A stretch of 64,000 nt of DNA from Gammaproteobacteria bacterium (lineage in GTDB: Bacteria; Pseudomonadota; Gammaproteobacteria; JAADGQ01): NCBI GenBank assembly GCA_021648145.1, contig JAKITI010000001.1, forward strand, positions 181,045 to 245,044, read 5' to 3'. Positions 36,373 through 45,400 of this stretch are shown one piece after another. Every line of letters starts with the position of its first letter. The first letter of the stretch is position 1. The position numbers and the translations under genes are program-made. The notes below the pieces were generated by a model, which did no database searches, was not told the origin of the DNA, and saw nothing but the letters and a program-made list of their open reading frames with translations.

Positions 36373-39297
36373 TTAGATATCTGTTTGTAATCTGAAATAG
36401 AGCATGGTTTTACCATTACGGTCAAATCCATGAGCAAAACCGAGTGCTGGACTGATGCGTGTTTGATAACCCAACACTAAATCCATCGCAATCTCAAAAC
36501 CTGCACTGGTTCTGATATCATCACCCGAAGGAAAACCACTCTCCCACACCTCATCCTGATCAATAAAAAATGCAGCATGCAACTGCTTGTAAAATAGAGG
36601 TGATGTTCCCGAACCTGAAAAAAATTGACTCAGAGGCAATCGGTACTCAAGCGTTCCTGTTGCAGCATATTTCCCTAAATAATACTGCCTTGGATAGCCT
36701 CTCAAAGGCAACTCTTCAAATCCAGTTGATCCACCGATTTTAGAGTATTGTTTTTCACCATGTCCACGCTTTATTTTTACGTTTGCATAAAGCACATGGT
36801 GCTTAGCCCATGGCATTTTCAAGTAATTGCTAAAAGAAGCTAGATACTCTTTTGCTTTTAAATCACCCCCTGAAATTCCACCATAGTTTCGAAAAGTGAA
36901 TTTCAATTGATAACCTTCTTCAGGAGAGATCGAATACGGATATTTTTTTCTGTTAGAAAAATAGTATGATGCAAAAAAATTATTTTTCTTCTCTTTAAAA
37001 TCATGAGAATTTTCAGGAATTTCCGTCTCCATATATTCAACCAATTGAGCTCTTGATTGCTCATAGCCCAACGTAAAAAAATGATTTGATTCCAAACGAT
37101 TCAATGGAAAGCTCAATGCTACGGATGACTTTCTCTCTTTTTCATAACCATCAATAAAATAATCAACGTATCTAAATGACTGATTGTATGTTTTGAGGGT
37201 CAGTGTTGGATAGAAAGAGTTATTTACATAGGTTGCATTGTAATAATTTTCTTTGCTGTCAATGCCATGTGCGTACTCAAGGAACCAGCGGTTATAACCT
37301 AAAACATCTTGCCCGGCACTGAATAAACCAAACACATCGCCTTGATGATCTGTTCTGGCCACAGGAAACCAAAAGGTCGGCGCTAAACTGGGGAGTACAG
37401 AGTACGGTGTTGTTTTAAAAGGTCCTATTTGTTGATTCTGGAGTTGATCGGGCTTTGAATAATAATCGCTCTTCCAAGCATGTTGAATCGTAACAGGGGT
37501 GGGACGAGACCAATGGTTGGACTCAAAATTCACCGTTGCAAGTGAAAAGCCTGTTGATTGATAATTTGAAAAAATAATTTGTTGGCCATCGGCAGATATA
37601 TCCGGTTGAAAAGCGCCCCCTAGTAGATGCGTGAGTTGAATATTTTGTTCTGTTTTAATGCGGTACACATAAATATTAAATACACCGGTTTTATCACTGC
37701 TGTAAATAATTTCCTGACCATCTCCCGTCCAGTCTGGATGAGAAATTTCAAAATAGCCTGCTTGAAGCAGTTCATGTCGATCTTCATCAATATGATAAAG
37801 AAAAAGGCGACTGCTACCTTCGTTGTTCTTTGCGGTATAAACAATGGAGCGACCATCGGGTGACCATCGTGGTGAATTAATCGCGGTAAATTTTTCATCG
37901 CTAATAACTTTCAGTTCAGATGGATCTGTTAATAGATGGTTTGAATCGGCAGGTAAAATCACCAGAGATTGTTGACCCCGTGAATTCATCACAGCAACCA
38001 GTTGCTTTCCATCGGGTGACACATCCGGCTCACGAAGCCGTAAGCCATTAGTCATACGATTTAAACGCCCCTGCACTAAATCATAGTGGTATAAGTCCTG
38101 ATATATATTAAAGCCATGATTGACTTCAATCTGGCTAAAGTAGATTTTTTCACCGTTTGATGACCAGGATAGGCTCGGCTCAGTTGAGTGGACTCTCGTC
38201 AGCACCTTTTCATTAGAACCATCACTATTGGCAACCATAATCAATGAATGCTGGTGAGGATCCTGCTTTTGATAAACAATGAACTTACCATTAGGGCTGT
38301 AACGAGGCGCATTGAGTTGTTGCCCCTTCAAATCCAGCACCACCATCTCTGTCAACGGCGTTGTTTGCAATTTTTGAATTTGTAAACTCTGCTCTTGTTG
38401 CATTTGATCAACCATTTCCTGATATAGATCAAGGTAGCTTTTCCCATCAAACAGTTGCTCAGCCGCACCATTAATAAAATATGGAACACGTCCTGCATGT
38501 TTTTTATTGAGCTTTGCCACAGTTTCAATACCATATTGATCAATCATATATTTTTGCAGTGCCAAACCAAAAATATAAGGCATTGAACCCCCGGGCCAAT
38601 CAGGCATATCACCATTGATTTGATCAATTGATGGAATATTATTTTCACTGATCGCCATGCGATAAATCATATCAAAATAGCTGCTGCGCCCTCGCCCTGC
38701 CGGTGTAAATTCGGTTTCAGACCAGGTTGCAATGCCTTCATGCCACCAGCTCGGTAAATAGTTATTGGGGGAAACCGTGAAAAAAAATAGCAAAGGTGAT
38801 AACCCTAAAACTTCGAATGAAGAGACAGGTTTTCCAAAAATGGAACGCATCACTTTCGAGTAACCACGCGCTGAATCCAGAGATAGAATGTGGCTGTATT
38901 CATGTATAAACAGCAATCTTAACCAATCATCATGACCGCTTAATACCGAAGCACTTGATGGAAAAACAGGAAATATTCTAATGATGTTACGCGGTAATGA
39001 TGTGGCTGAGCCATTCGTGATATCCATCTCATCAATAATCACGATGTCGGTTTTGTTTTCAGGAGTCCAGCCAAATGTTTTGACTAAACGCGGGTGCTCC
39101 TCTTCAGCAATGGTCGTTATTTGCTTGGCAATGGTTTCAAGTCCGGCGTGATAATGCACCTTGAAGTGCTCGCTCTCAATCGTGGAAAATTTGAATGAAG
39201 TATCAAAATTTGCCGCCTGCAAACAAGCTGATTGTATGAGAAAAAAAGAGAAAAAAAACAGGAGGAAATACTTTTTCATTCCAAGTGCGCCCAGCAT
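36373..39297 (-). CDS. Exported protein with HExxH metallopeptidase-like domain, TolB-like propeller and outer membrane barrel
   Basis: 974 residues from the ATG at 39297; an ATG six codons later (39279, MKKYF) is an equally good start for the signal peptide. Residues about 35-300 form a gluzincin-like domain with FIHEYSH (HExxH at 132-136) and WWHEGIATW (third ligand Glu187). About 320-620 form a WD40/PD40 (TolB-like) beta-propeller with repeated PDGKQ or SPNGK turns. About 640-974 are beta-strand rich, with a FxGSG-type segment and an aromatic end typical of Omp85/TamA-like barrels. Function unknown. Confidence 0.8.
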   Translation of the reverse strand: MLGALGMKKYFLLFFFSFFLIQSACLQAANFDTSFKFSTIESEHFKVHYHAGLETIAKQITTIAEEEHPRLVKTFGWTPENKTDIVIIDEMDITNGSATSLPRNIIRIFPVFPSSASVLSGHDDWLRLLFIHEYSHILSLDSARGYSKVMRSIFGKPVSSFEVLGLSPLLFFFTVSPNNYLPSWWHEGIATWSETEFTPAGRGRSSYFDMIYRMAISENNIPSIDQINGDMPDWPGGSMPYIFGLALQKYMIDQYGIETVAKLNKKHAGRVPYFINGAAEQLFDGKSYLDLYQEMVDQMQQEQSLQIQKLQTTPLTEMVVLDLKGQQLNAPRYSPNGKFIVYQKQDPHQHSLIMVANSDGSNEKVLTRVHSTEPSLSWSSNGEKIYFSQIEVNHGFNIYQDLYHYDLVQGRLNRMTNGLRLREPDVSPDGKQLVAVMNSRGQQSLVILPADSNHLLTDPSELKVISDEKFTAINSPRWSPDGRSIVYTAKNNEGSSRLFLYHIDEDRHELLQAGYFEISHPDWTGDGQEIIYSSDKTGVFNIYVYRIKTEQNIQLTHLLGGAFQPDISADGQQIIFSNYQSTGFSLATVNFESNHWSRPTPVTIQHAWKSDYYSKPDQLQNQQIGPFKTTPYSVLPSLAPTFWFPVARTDHQGDVFGLFSAGQDVLGYNRWFLEYAHGIDSKENYYNATYVNNSFYPTLTLKTYNQSFRYVDYFIDGYEKERKSSVALSFPLNRLESNHFFTLGYEQSRAQLVEYMETEIPENSHDFKEKKNNFFASYYFSNRKKYPYSISPEEGYQLKFTFRNYGGISGGDLKAKEYLASFSNYLKMPWAKHHVLYANVKIKRGHGEKQYSKIGGSTGFEELPLRGYPRQYYLGKYAATGTLEYRLPLSQFFSGSGTSPLFYKQLHAAFFIDQDEVWESGFPSGDDIRTSAGFEIAMDLVLGYQTRISPALGFAHGFDRNGKTMLYFRLQTDI

Positions 39298-39357
39298 TTA
39301 ATGAGCGCCATTTTCTATGATACTGACTGTAAAGTCACTTAAATATTGAATTTTTAT

Positions 39358-39555
39358 TCAGTAAGGGCTCTTTGAACGGCTCATACTTTCCAGGTCGACT
39401 ACGTTAAAATGGGGCTCCTTGAAGTAGGTTTCTAATACCTTGCGCGGCATTAAAATGTGCATGATAAAGATAAATGCAATATTGAGCAGCATCATGAAAA
39501 ACAGAACTATGAAAACGGCAAGTAGAATGTCTATCAGTGAGTTCATCATTGGCAT
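39358..39555 (-). CDS. Small membrane protein downstream of the LysM protein; possible immunity partner
   Basis: 65 residues: one or two hydrophobic helices (about 5-36, IDILLAVFIVLFFMMLLNIA), then a short cytosolic tail with MPRKVLETYFKEPHFN. I do not recognise a named family. Its start lies inside the last codons of the LysM gene (10-base overlap), so the two are translationally coupled. Pairing a large membrane-interacting protein with a tiny membrane protein suggests toxin and immunity, which is an inference. The last codons are echoed by a degenerate repeat at 40.7 kb. Confidence 0.65.
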   Translation of the reverse strand: MPMMNSLIDILLAVFIVLFFMMLLNIAFIFIMHILMPRKVLETYFKEPHFNVVDLESMSRSKSPY

Positions 39556-40499
39556 ATCTTGTCGGTTCCAGTACCTGAGACAAAATCCACCTGGCTGCCG
39601 TATTTGTCATAAGCCAGTGTCGCCCCCTTTCCTGCCCCATAACTTATGGTGGTGCTACCAATTGCCAGTACAATCGCGGTTCCCCAGCCAATCGGATTGG
39701 ACACTAAAAACAGACCAATAGCCGAGCCTAGAACCACCCCCGCTGCCGCGCTGGCAATGGTCTCAACAAATACTTCGTTTTTTTCTTTTGTATCCGCAGT
39801 ATTGGCGATTTTCATACAGGCGGCGGTTAACCCCACGCCCATCAGCACAAGGCCGCCGTGTCGACTGAGCCCCGCCAGCCTTTGCAAGCGGCCAGCATGT
39901 CGTTCGATGTGAGCCGTTGCCGGAATACCACCGGCTCGGGCAATGCGGATGCTTTCGTGGGTGGTCTGTTTACCGAATATCATTTTCTCAAACAGCCCTA
40001 TGTTTTTTTTGAGCCGGTTCAGTGAGGCTTTGCGCCGAGAATCATATTGTCCTTTGGTTATATTGCCGGATTTGTAATCGGCGTAATGATCACTGACCTT
40101 ATTAATCAAGCTGACATTGCCGGGGCTAAGTAAATTTCCCGCAGTGCCCATGGCAATACCGCCAGGAATGGTTAAAAAATTTGCATTGTGTTCCATCCAG
40201 GCAAGCACCGAAAAGTTTTGCATATCATCGTTATGCACATGCTCCGCGATAAACCGAGGGGGTATGATTGGCTTTGCTGTGGTGAGTTGGCTGACGGGCG
40301 GCAGTACCCCCAGACGCAACATGTCGCCTTTTCTGATGAAATCTGGGTTTTTTATATGAGGGTTCAGTGCGAGCAGGTACTGAGCCGTTTCCGCATAACG
40401 AGTAGCGCCCTGAGTATAGCCAAACATGTAGTGGATAATACCGGAAAAAGTGTCTCCACTTCTTATTTTGTATTCGTAATAAAGGTTGCTCGAGGTCAT
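39546..40499 (-). CDS. LysM-domain protein with glycine-rich membrane helices; candidate toxin
   Basis: 317 residues from the ATG at 40499, which has AAGGAAC upstream; the open frame runs 22 codons further but without a ribosome binding site. Residues about 5-65 are a LysM fold (YKIRSGDTFSGIIHYMFG ... LLALNPHIKNPDFIRKGDMLRLG). The centre is Lys/Arg-rich. About 200-290 hold at least two Gly/Ala-rich transmembrane segments (GLVLMGVGLTAACM; SAAAGVVLGSAIGLFLV). There is no signal peptide, so a peptidoglycan-binding domain on a non-secreted protein points to delivery by another route, as with some T6SS or pore-forming effectors. Function not established. Confidence 0.7.
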   Translation of the reverse strand: MTSSNLYYEYKIRSGDTFSGIIHYMFGYTQGATRYAETAQYLLALNPHIKNPDFIRKGDMLRLGVLPPVSQLTTAKPIIPPRFIAEHVHNDDMQNFSVLAWMEHNANFLTIPGGIAMGTAGNLLSPGNVSLINKVSDHYADYKSGNITKGQYDSRRKASLNRLKKNIGLFEKMIFGKQTTHESIRIARAGGIPATAHIERHAGRLQRLAGLSRHGGLVLMGVGLTAACMKIANTADTKEKNEVFVETIASAAAGVVLGSAIGLFLVSNPIGWGTAIVLAIGSTTISYGAGKGATLAYDKYGSQVDFVSGTGTDKICQ

Positions 40500-40683
40500 A
40501 GTTTGTTCCTTGTTGAAGGATGATCGTATCAAAAGGCAGTTTTGAGGGTAATAGTCCGATAACAACCCTTAAAGATAAAGTCCCTCTAGCACAAAAAAAC
40601 ATTAAAAATTTTAAAGCATATTCATAATAATTCAAGTTTCCAATTATAGATATTATATGGTGATGCAACCGTTTCCTGAATTC

Positions 40684-40736
40684 GCGCAGTATAGAGAGCT
40701 TTGAACAACTCATATTTCCCACCTCAACTGCGTTAA
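40684..40736 (-). repeat. Degenerate second copy of the small membrane gene's 3' end
   Basis: On the minus strand this segment aligns with the last about 47 bases of the 65-aa gene at 39358-39555 (TTTAACG, AGT, TATGAG and GTTCAAAG conserved; roughly three quarters of positions agree). Here it reads FNAVEVGNMSCSKL against FNVVDLESMSRSKS, and is cut off by an in-frame TAA just upstream. The rest of the 350-base gap 40500-40850 holds the surface operon promoter, a run of C, and nothing else I can identify. Confidence 0.5.
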
Positions 40737-40774
40737 AAAAATTTTATGACGCTCCCCCCCCCAGCTTCACCTAT

Positions 40775-40801
40775 TTAAGTAATAAAAAACAATACCGATA
40801 A
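40775..40801 (+). promoter_or_regulatory. Sigma-28-like promoter of the surface protein operon
   Basis: TTAAGTAA (40775-40782), 11-base spacer, ACCGATAA (40794-40801). The -10 differs from the FliA consensus at one position. The -35 shares TTAAG and the exact spacing with the flgM and cheV promoters in this window. It lies about 50 bases upstream of the first operon gene. The region is AT-rich, so chance is not excluded. Confidence 0.55.
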
Positions 40802-40850
40802 TAGTAGTCAGGGAATTATTTGATAAAGCTTCGTCAACAAGGTCATGTTC

Positions 40851-41351
40851 ATGAAACAAGGAAAGTTATTACCATTCATCGCTACTTTTATCGTTATATT
40901 CACTTTTTCTTCCAGCACTGTTTTGGCGGGTGAAAAAGGTGTGATCGAACTTACGATGACTGTATTCGAAGAGGTTGAAATCACCAATGAGAACAATGAA
41001 AAAGTAATAAAGCTCATTGATCCAAAGAGCATTGTTCCTGGTGACAAGGTTGTATACACAACCCAGTATTACAACAAAGGCGATCAAGCAGCCGACCAGG
41101 TCGCGATTACCAACCCGATTCCCAAAAATCTTATTTATATTGACGGCAGTGCAGAGCAAAGTGGTGCTCCAGTTATTTTTTCATTTGATCGCGGTAAGAG
41201 TTTTGATGTCGCAGAGAAACTAATGATCAAAAACAGTGATGGAACACATCGTGCGGCCACCAATAAAGACTACACCCATGTTCGCTGGATTATCGAGTCA
41301 GTGGGTTCGAGAGACAAAGGGGCTGTGCAGTTCAGTGCCAAGCTGGAATAA
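40851..41351 (+). CDS. Secreted single-domain DUF11-type protein
   Basis: 166 residues, signal peptide about 1-26 ending VLAGEK. The mature part is one DUF11/conserved-repeat beta-sandwich: DPKSIVPGDKVVYTTQYYNKGDQAADQVAITNPIPKN type sequence and a C-terminal HVRWIIESVGSRDKGAVQFSAKL. This repeat is common in bacterial surface and stalk-like proteins. The start at 40851 has AAGG 9 bases upstream; the ATG at 40845 is too close to it. First gene of a four-gene operon of surface proteins. Confidence 0.75.
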   Translation: MKQGKLLPFIATFIVIFTFSSSTVLAGEKGVIELTMTVFEEVEITNENNEKVIKLIDPKSIVPGDKVVYTTQYYNKGDQAADQVAITNPIPKNLIYIDGSAEQSGAPVIFSFDRGKSFDVAEKLMIKNSDGTHRAATNKDYTHVRWIIESVGSRDKGAVQFSAKLE

Positions 41352-41406
41352 GCGAACACTATTTATTAAAAACTCACGGATAATATAGAACACAAGGAAG
41401 AGAGTT

Positions 41407-42474
41407 ATGGTCGCTCAACGATTAATAACAATATCTATCAGCGCTATTATCGTACTGATATTTTTAGCAAGTTCATCTAATGCCATGGCTTTGACAGCTT
41501 CTGGCACCAATATCAGCAATCAAGCCACCGTTGGCTATACAGTCAACAGCGTTTCCCAGACAGATATCACCAGTACCGCTGTTACTTTTATGGTGGATGC
41601 CAAGGTTGATCTCACGGTCACTGGTGCGGTTAATATTAATGGTACCCCAGGTGATGCTAACTTTTATGCCCTGAAGTTCACAGTCACCAACACAGGCAAT
41701 GAAATTTTTGACTTCAACCTTGCTTATGAGGCAGGAACCACAGATTTCACAGCGACCGAATTGGCAATTCATATTGATGATGGTAATGGTACGTGGGATG
41801 GTGTGGGAACAGATACAGCAGGTACACAACTGAATGATATTGCCGCCAACGGCTCAGCCGTAGTCTTCCTGATCGGAAAAATTCCAGCAACCGCCACGAA
41901 TACCCAGAGCGCCATTTACAACCTGATGGCATCAGCCTTACTCTCTGACGGAAGTGCCATTCCTGCTGAGGCCACTGATGTAGTCACCACAAAACAATAC
42001 ATCTATGCAGATGGTTCAGGCCCTCATTCCAGTGATATTGCTAATGATACTGAACACTCTGACTCTTTGGCTTTTGTCATACAAACAGCAGTATTGACCA
42101 TCACAAAAACATCCTCCGTTATTTGGGATCCAGTGAATACTACGACCGCCCCCTTTTTTCACATTCCAGGTGCAATCATTGAATACGTTATTACTGTTAC
42201 GAATGGCACCGGTGCATCGCAAGCAGATGCCATAGTTATCACCGATACATTAAATGGTAATTTAGCCATGCCAACCGATGATGCACGCAAGTTTTCCGCC
42301 GGTAGATCAATCGAATTGACGATCCCTAATCTTTATTCCGGTAATGCCACGGCCTTGACCGATATCAGTGATGGTGATGAAGCTACAGTAGCAAGTCAAG
42401 ACATCACTGTGACAGGCATCATGCTTACGGCAGGCCAATCAGCCACAGTAAAAATCAGAGCTGAAATTCAGTAA
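41407..42474 (+). CDS. Secreted DUF11-like surface protein
   Basis: 355 residues with a signal peptide (about 1-28, ending SNAMA). The first half has ISNQATVGYTVN and a VDLTVTG ... LKFTVTNTGNE pattern, a Ca-binding-like DDGNGTWDG stretch, then from about 225 a DUF11-type domain with HIPGAIIEYVITVTNGTG and VITDTL. That last domain is closely echoed at the C-terminus of the 1036-aa protein of the same operon, so the two share an assembly or attachment module. A good AAGGAAG precedes the ATG. Confidence 0.75.
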   Translation: MVAQRLITISISAIIVLIFLASSSNAMALTASGTNISNQATVGYTVNSVSQTDITSTAVTFMVDAKVDLTVTGAVNINGTPGDANFYALKFTVTNTGNEIFDFNLAYEAGTTDFTATELAIHIDDGNGTWDGVGTDTAGTQLNDIAANGSAVVFLIGKIPATATNTQSAIYNLMASALLSDGSAIPAEATDVVTTKQYIYADGSGPHSSDIANDTEHSDSLAFVIQTAVLTITKTSSVIWDPVNTTTAPFFHIPGAIIEYVITVTNGTGASQADAIVITDTLNGNLAMPTDDARKFSAGRSIELTIPNLYSGNATALTDISDGDEATVASQDITVTGIMLTAGQSATVKIRAEIQ

Positions 42475-42494
42475 ACGACTTAAAAATTTATGAG

Positions 42495-45400
42495 ATGGAA
42501 GCTCATTTTACGAGGGTTAATAAAACCATAGCGGCACTGTTGTTGATATTTTTGTCATCATCCAGCGCAGCATTCACGTCAGCTGATACCGTCATTAGCA
42601 ATACTGCAAACATCAAATATCAGGTCAATGCCGGGCTACAATTTTCCAAATCATCTAACAGTAATCAGTTCGTCGTGCTAAATCGAGAGCACTTGAATCA
42701 AGGATCAGTCACTGTGAGTGGTATGGATGGAATCAACCTTTTTCCGGGCAATAGTATCGTTCTGAATATCGAGGTCAAAAATGATGGAATCAATCAGTTA
42801 AGAGAAGGTCGTCTACGTATCAATTATCCCGCCGACATCAGTTTTTTCCTAGTGGATGACCACACCACACTGATATCACAAAGCACTGATAATGGCATAA
42901 CAACCCGCCTGTACGATATAGGAAAAATAGCTGTTCAAGAGAACCAAACCTACAGCGTAACACTCAATATTCCTATTGATTCAAACATCACTTCCAACGA
43001 TATCATCATTGACTATCGCGCCAATAACGCAGACATCACCCGCCGGGCAACTTCCCTGCCCCTGGCTGCACGGAGCCAAAGTGTTTTACAGTTGCTGAAA
43101 TACTCAAAAGATGATGATGCCTTTCCGCTCACGGTCAACCCAACTGAGTTTATGCAGTCTGATGGCAATTTTTCCCTAATCAAGCCACCCATGATCGAGG
43201 CGACAGGAGTCAGTGCGACATCTGTCCCTATTTTTGTTAAATCTGCGACTGATTTCATACACAATCAAATCATATTTATCAAACTCAGCGATGCGGATCA
43301 AAATATTGATCCGAGCAAAAAAGAGAGCATAGAGATTGATTTTAAGATAGAAGTGAATGGTGAACAAGAGCGCTTGAAATTAACTGAAACAGAGATTAAT
43401 AGCGGCATATTCAGCGGCTATATCACACAAAATATTGATGACACCCCTACAAAAAATAACGGTGTACTTAATGTTTATAGTAACAGTAAAATCAACATCA
43501 ACTACACCGATAAAACTGATAGCAGTGACAGCCCTGTCCGTACTATTCTAGTCAACCCGCCCAAAAGTCATATATACATACAGCGCACGGCCAACACCGC
43601 TAACATTTCGCTGGGTGATTTCATCCACTACACCGTGAAGCTTGAAAATGTAGATAGCGAAACCATCAACAACGTGACCCTGACCGATATCTTGCCTCAC
43701 GGATTTAGACTGAAAACTAATTCAGTAAAAATCAATAAAATACGAACTATAGCTCCAGCTATTTCTGCTAATGGCAGAGCGCTTATTTTTAGTCTGGAAA
43801 CCATGGAGAGCAAAAAAACTTATACCATTGATTATATTGCTGCCGTAGGTGCTGCTCGGCGTGGTGAAGCCACAAGCACCAGTCACGCCATTGCCAATGG
43901 CGGTGCTGTCACTTCCAATACCGCCAAACTTAACACTCAAATCATTGAGGAGTTAATGCGCAGCCGTGCCATTCTTATGGGGCAAGTGATCATTGGAAGC
44001 GATCTGGAGAAAAGCAGAGGAAAATCGGGGCTGGCTGGAGTTAGAATTTACATGGAAGATGGTCGTTATGCCATCACCGATGAGTATGGGATGTACAGCT
44101 TCAACAACATTACTCCAGGCAATCATGTTGTTCAGCTTGATCTTGATACCCTGCCACAGAAATATGAAGCCATGCTGCACGAAGAGAACACTCGCTTTAC
44201 CGGTCGCGCCTGGTCACAATTTGTAGATATACAAGGCGGCACACTATGGCGAGCTGATTTCCATGTCGCTCTCAAACCTAATCCACTGGGCAATATTTCA
44301 CTGCAAATCAGTAGCTCTGAACTGCTCAATAACGACGAGATTGAATATCAGGTTTCACTGCACAGTGAAACGGTTGCCACCGACGATATACGTCTGACTT
44401 TCATGATCCCGACCAACACGGAATATAAAGCAGGCAGCAGCACACTGGAAATGAAAACAATTTCTGAGCCAGATATTAATCGCAACATGCTCACCTTTCG
44501 CCTGGGTTCTAAAAGTGGTGACTGGAACCAAAAGCTTCGTTTCAGTGTGCAAGGCATCGCACAAAACAGTTCATCGGAACTACTCAGTAAGGCGTTCATG
44601 ATGTTCAACACGCCGGAAAAACACAATCAACGTACTCCAGTGATCGACCACTCAATCAGAGTTAAAACAACGCAAAGCTCACAACAAGTTATTGAAAAAA
44701 TTATATTGAATATAAGTTTTGAATCGGGTGACGACAAAATCAGCAAAGAAAACAGGCAATACCTTGTCAAGTTTGCAGAACAAATCAAACAGCATAAAAA
44801 TTTAAAAATTCATGCCACTGGACACTCAGATCATTCACTGTTTCGGAAAGGATCCGCTAAAGAACGGTTCGGTGATAACTACGGTCTCTCTGAACATCGC
44901 GCGCTCACCATCGCCAATGAGCTGCGCGACATACTCAGGCTCACACCCAGTCAAGTCACCATTGAAGGTCGAGGTTCTGACAACCCTGTTGCCGACAACT
45001 CAAGCAAAGCAGGCCGCAAAGCCAATCGTCGTGTAGAACTTGATATTTATAGTGAAAAAATGGTCACAACAAAAGAGAGTACTTCTATTAAAGCTCTGCG
45101 CGGTGAAAAAATGGAGGTGATCACTCAAGGCAGCCACGTACAAGCGCCCATCATCAATACCCTGCAAAAAAGCACTCAAACACCACAATTTAACCGGCAA
45201 TGGCTAGCGAAACAAAAAGCAGAAATTGAGTGGGTTTATCCACAAAAAAATGACTTGCCCGACATTGCCAGTACTCGCATTGTCATTAAACATTTGAATG
45301 GACAACAAGTCACTTTATTACAAAACGGAAAATCTGTAGAAAAAGTCAACTTTGATGGCATGTTGAAAGATCAAAGCGGTATCTCTATGAGCCGCTGGTC

